The notes beneath the pieces are model-generated. The model ran no database searches. It saw nothing but the letters and a program-made list of their open reading frames with translations, and was not told the origin of the DNA. Shown here in pieces: positions 5,626-8,164 of a stretch of 8,164 nucleotides of DNA. The DNA is taken from NCBI GenBank assembly GCA_964370985.1, contig CAYJLE010000058.1, positions 1 to 8,164 on the forward strand. Reading direction: 5' to 3'. This DNA is from JAHDVS01 sp964370985 (lineage in GTDB: Bacteria > Actinomycetota > Thermoleophilia > Gaiellales > Gaiellaceae). Each line of letters begins with the position of its first letter. The first letter of the stretch is position 1. A program made the translations under genes and the position numbers.

Positions 5626-7367
5626 CCCGCTGGCGCGACCTCATGTGCGGCGATCTGCGGGCCGACCGCGTCGGCGAGCGACTCGCCCTGGCCGGCTGGG
5701 TCGACACGCGCCGCGACCACGGTGGCGTCGTCTTCGTCGACCTGCGCGACCGGGCCGGCAAGTGCCAGGTCGTCATCAACCCGGAACGGGCCCCCGAGGC
5801 GTTCACGGCCGTGCACGGCGTGCGCAACGAGTTCGTGCTGCGGGTCGAGGGCGAGGTCGTCCGACGGGCGCCGGAGGCGGTCAACCCGGGCCTTCCGACC
5901 GGGGAGGTCGAGGTGCAGGCGGACTCGCTCGAGGTGCTCGCCCGCTGCCCGCCGCTGCCGTTCCAGCTCGACGAGGAGGGCGTCGACGAGACGCTGCGGC
6001 TCCGCCACCGCTGGCTCGACCTGCGCCGCCCGCGGCTCCAGCGCAATATCGGGCTGCGCGCGCGGATGGTCTCGACGATCCGCCGGGTGATGGATGCCGG
6101 CGGGTTCCTCGAGATCGAGACGCCGATCCTCGCGAAGCCGACGCCGGAGGGGGCGCGTGACTTCCTCGTGCCGAGCCGGCTGCAGAGGGGCAGCTTCTTC
6201 GCGCTGCCGCAGTCGCCGCAGATCTACAAGCAGCTGCTCGTGATCTCCGGGTTCGACCGCTACTACCAGATCGCCCGCTGCTTCCGGGACGAGGACCTAC
6301 GGGCCGACCGCGTGCAGGAGATCACGCAGCTCGACGTCGAGATGGCGTTCCCGGACCGCGAGGTGATCTTCGCGCTGATGGAGGAGATGGCGACGGCCGT
6401 GTGGCGGGAGTGCATCGAGGTCGCGCTCGAGACGCCGTTCCCGCGCCTGACCTGGCACGAGGCCGACCGGCTGTACGGCTCGGACAAGCCCGACCTGCGC
6501 TTCGGGCTCGAGCTCGCGGACGCGACTGCGGTCACGCGCGGCTCCGGGTTCGGCGTCTTCGCCGGTGCCGAGGACGTGCGCTGCTTGACTGTACCGCGCG
6601 AGTACAGCCGCGGCGAGCTGGCCCAGCTCGAGGCGTTCGCGAAGGAATGGGGCGCGCCCGGGCTCGCGTACCTGATCTTCGGAGCGGACGGGGAGGTGCG
6701 ATCCCCGATCGCGAAGTTCTTGTCGGAGGCGGAGATCGAGGCGGTGCGGCCTGTTCCCGGCTCGACCGTGCTGTTCGGGGCCGGCCCGCGCGAGCTCGTC
6801 TCGCGGGTGCTCGGCCAGCTTCGGCTGCACGTCGGGCAGGAGCTCGGGCTGGTCGCCGAGGGGGCGTGGCGGTTCGCGTGGGTGACGGACTTCCCGCTGT
6901 TCGAGTGGGCGGAGGACGAGCAGCGCTGGGCGGCGCGCCACCACCCGTTCACCTCGCCCGCGCCGGACTCGGAGCCGCTGCTCGAGAGCGACCCGGCCGC
7001 GGCGATCGCTCAGGCCTACGACCTCGTCTGCAACGGTGTCGAGATCGGTGGCGGGTCGATCAGGATCCACAGCACGGAGCTCCAGCAGCGCATGTTCGAC
7101 GTCCTGCGGATCTCGCCGCAGGAGCAGCGCTCCCGCTTCGGGTTCCTCCTCGACGCTCTCGCGATGGGAGCGCCGCCGCACGGCGGCATCGCATTCGGGA
7201 TCGACCGGATGACGATGCTGGTTGCGGGCGAGCGGAACCTCCGGGACGTGATCGCGTTCCCGAAGAACCAGGCGGGCGCAGATCCGATGACGGGGGCGCC
7301 GAGCGACGTCGAGCCGGCGCAGCTCGCGGAGCTGGGGATCAGGCTCGCTCCGGGCGTCGGCGGGTAG
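5622..7367 (+). CDS. aspS: Aspartyl-tRNA synthetase, probably non-discriminating
   Basis: This 581-residue bacterial-type enzyme charges tRNA with aspartate. An OB-fold anticodon domain (about 1-105) includes GWVDTRRDHGGVVFVDLRD. The class II core has TPEGARDFLVPSR and QSPQIYKQLL, motif 2 FRDEDLRADR (221-230), a bacterial GAD insertion (about 285-410), and motif 3 GIAFGIDRMTML with R529. Length matches E. coli (590). H33 stands where discriminating enzymes such as E. coli have Leu30; His there is typical of non-discriminating AspRS, which also makes Asp-tRNA-Asn for amidation by GatCAB. The second known marker position (E. coli Lys82, glycine in Pseudomonas) seems to be E85, so it is uninformative. 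Start GTG 5622 overlaps the hisS stop by four bases. The gene closes the operon that begins with the hydrolase. Confidence 0.97.
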   Translation: MTRWRDLMCGDLRADRVGERLALAGWVDTRRDHGGVVFVDLRDRAGKCQVVINPERAPEAFTAVHGVRNEFVLRVEGEVVRRAPEAVNPGLPTGEVEVQADSLEVLARCPPLPFQLDEEGVDETLRLRHRWLDLRRPRLQRNIGLRARMVSTIRRVMDAGGFLEIETPILAKPTPEGARDFLVPSRLQRGSFFALPQSPQIYKQLLVISGFDRYYQIARCFRDEDLRADRVQEITQLDVEMAFPDREVIFALMEEMATAVWRECIEVALETPFPRLTWHEADRLYGSDKPDLRFGLELADATAVTRGSGFGVFAGAEDVRCLTVPREYSRGELAQLEAFAKEWGAPGLAYLIFGADGEVRSPIAKFLSEAEIEAVRPVPGSTVLFGAGPRELVSRVLGQLRLHVGQELGLVAEGAWRFAWVTDFPLFEWAEDEQRWAARHHPFTSPAPDSEPLLESDPAAAIAQAYDLVCNGVEIGGGSIRIHSTELQQRMFDVLRISPQEQRSRFGFLLDALAMGAPPHGGIAFGIDRMTMLVAGERNLRDVIAFPKNQAGADPMTGAPSDVEPAQLAELGIRLAPGVGG

Positions 7368-7378
7368 GAAGCCCGCCG
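7358..7378 (+). terminator. Hairpin over the aspS stop codon
   Basis: CGGCGGG (7358-7364) pairs with CCCGCCG (7372-7378), a perfect 7-bp stem around a 7-base loop that holds the aspS stop TAG (7365-7367). No T-run follows. It may end or weaken transcription before the coiled-coil gene, or protect the 3' end; the role is inference. Confidence 0.35.
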
Positions 7379-7402
7379 CCCGCGTCGAATCTCGAAGGTT
7401 CC

Positions 7403-7996
7403 ATGACCACGCTCATGCCGCTTCCGCGGCTCGAGGAGCTGCCCGTCGCCGTCAAGGGAGGGCTCGACCCTGCGGCCGTCGGCGACGCGCTGCGTCGCTT
7501 CCAGCTGCACGTTGCGTCTCTGAGCGCGCAGCTTCGCGAGCTGCAGGAGGCGCGGGCGGCGGCCCCGGAGATACCGGTGGTGGCCGAGGGCGGGGCGGCC
7601 CGCCGTGAGGCGGTCACGCTGGTGCGGGCGGCTTCGGCGTTCGCGGAGCGGATCGAGGCCGATGCGGTGCGCGAGGCGAACCGGCGTCTGCGGGACGCGG
7701 ACGATGAGGTGCGTCGGCGCGGCGCGGACATCGCCGCGCGCGAGGTTGCCGTGGCCGCGCTCGAGCGCGAGCTCGAGGCACGGCGTTCGGCGCTGGTCGA
7801 GGAGACGCGTCGCGCGGCGGAGGCGGAAGCGTCGCGGCTCGTGGAGGACGCTACGCGCGAGGCGGCGGACATCGTCAGTGAGGCCCGCGCGGAGGCCGAG
7901 CGGCGCCTCGAGTGGGCGCGCGGGCAGGCCGAGCTGATCCTCCGCCGGGCGCGCGCAGCCGCCGAGCAGGGCCACCACATCCGCCGCGCGGGCTGA
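7403..7996 (+). CDS. Coiled-coil protein with DivIVA-like N-terminus
   Basis: This 197-residue protein has no recognised catalytic motif. Residues 17-48 (VKGGLDPAAV, then FQLHVASLSAQL) resemble the lipid-binding start of DivIVA-type proteins, which place division or cell-wall machinery at curved membrane. A variable linker follows to about 65. From about 70 to 190 the sequence is almost pure alpha-helical Ala/Arg/Glu repeat, expected to form a long coiled coil, with a histidine-arginine tail. The start is ATG 7403, 35 bases after aspS. GAAGG just upstream is a ribosome site at short spacing (4 bases), and an in-frame ATG at 7415 is a possible alternative. It is read in the same direction as aspS, but a hairpin over the aspS stop may partly uncouple it. 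Other readings include an ATP-synthase-b-like or scaffold protein. The gene is probable; its function is not known. Confidence 0.75.
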   Translation: MTTLMPLPRLEELPVAVKGGLDPAAVGDALRRFQLHVASLSAQLRELQEARAAAPEIPVVAEGGAARREAVTLVRAASAFAERIEADAVREANRRLRDADDEVRRRGADIAAREVAVAALERELEARRSALVEETRRAAEAEASRLVEDATREAADIVSEARAEAERRLEWARGQAELILRRARAAAEQGHHIRRAG

Positions 7997-8114
7997 CCGG
8001 GCGGGTCATGACCCGCCTCGAGGTGTCGGTGGAAAGTCGGGCCGTCGAGGGGTTGTCAAGGGGTCTGACCCCGGTATCGCGATACGAACCTGTCTCGGGT
8101 CGCCGGGCGGGTCA
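7997..8114 (+). repeat. 12-bp direct repeat CCGGGCGGGTCA, two copies
   Basis: CCGGGCGGGTCA occurs at 7997-8008, directly after the coiled-coil gene stop, and again at 8103-8114, 106 bases on. Each copy is followed by a TCAAGGGGTCTGAC block, so the tail looks like two diverged units of about 100 bases in tandem. Confidence 0.5.
8000..8017. repeat. Perfect 18-bp palindrome after the coiled-coil gene
   Basis: GGCGGGTCATGACCCGCC is a perfect inverted repeat, three bases past the stop at 7996. As RNA it gives a 7-bp stem with a CATG loop, which could end transcription although no T-run follows. A protein binding site is the alternative. Confidence 0.6.
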
Positions 8115-8164
8115 GCGTTCTGTGGCCGGCGAGATCTGAGTCGCCTCGTATCAAGGGGTCTGAC
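8056..8164 (+). repeat. 14-bp direct repeat TCAAGGGGTCTGAC, two copies
   Basis: TCAAGGGGTCTGAC is at 8056-8069 and again at 8151-8164, where the window ends. In the first copy it continues to form the inverted repeat GGGGTC-T-GACCCC (8060-8072), followed by a perfect 12-bp palindrome GTATCGCGATAC (8074-8085). Short palindromes like these are typical of REP-type elements or transposon ends. No transposase gene is present in the window. Confidence 0.6.
8130..8158 (+). repeat. Right copy of the 29-bp repeat
   Basis: This block matches the reverse complement of 51-79 at 25 of 29 positions. It runs into the TCAAGGGGTCTGAC direct repeat at the window end. With the left copy it forms an inverted pair enclosing nearly the whole window. 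Confidence 0.6.

Noticed and set aside
8008..8139. A 43-codon plus-strand frame beginning MTRLEVSVESRAV.
   Set aside because: It starts inside the 18-bp palindrome, runs through the stacked repeats, has no clear ribosome site, and its sequence looks like no known protein.
1..8164. A defence island, CRISPR array, biosynthetic cluster or complete transposon.
   Set aside because: No evenly spaced direct repeats, nuclease, transposase, integrase or toxin-antitoxin genes were seen; the coding content is mainly housekeeping plus small unknowns.

Overview
The window is about 8.2 kb of very GC-rich DNA with dense, short-spaced genes, GTG and TTG starts, and promoter signals placed almost directly against start codons. 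Together with the gene set this suggests a high-GC actinobacterium, most likely a deep-branching Thermoleophilia-type lineage (Gaiellales or Solirubrobacterales). That placement is inferred from style and protein likeness, not from a search.

Layout: (1) 1-182, a left edge with no convincing gene, carrying one copy of a repeat that recurs inverted at the right edge. (2) 183-788, minus strand, a family-4-like uracil-DNA glycosylase. (3) 824-3036, plus strand, a two-gene unit of a monofunctional glutamate formimidoyltransferase overlapping a divergent histidinol-dehydrogenase-family enzyme. (4) 3076-3689, two small membrane-protein genes of unknown function, each with its own promoter. (5) 3734-7367, a translationally coupled operon of a metallo-beta-lactamase-fold hydrolase, hisS and aspS. 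(6) 7403-7996, a coiled-coil protein with a DivIVA-like start. (7) 7997-8164, a palindrome-rich repeat region cut by the window end.

How the genes work together: hisS and aspS charge tRNAs for translation. The linkage of a glyoxalase-II-like hydrolase with hisS is an old actinobacterial arrangement, also seen in Mycobacterium. The formimidoyltransferase and HisD-like pair are tightly coupled and probably act in one small-molecule pathway. The HisD-like protein lacks several residues needed for ordinary histidinol oxidation, so histidine synthesis is not the safe reading. No defence system, CRISPR array, tRNA, rRNA or complete mobile element was seen.

The points most worth a second look are the altered active site of the HisD-like enzyme coupled to the formimidoyltransferase, a repeated -10-box-then-start-codon layout at four plus-strand genes that implies leaderless mRNAs, a palindromic shared promoter between the glycosylase and the formimidoyltransferase, and the repeats at both window edges.
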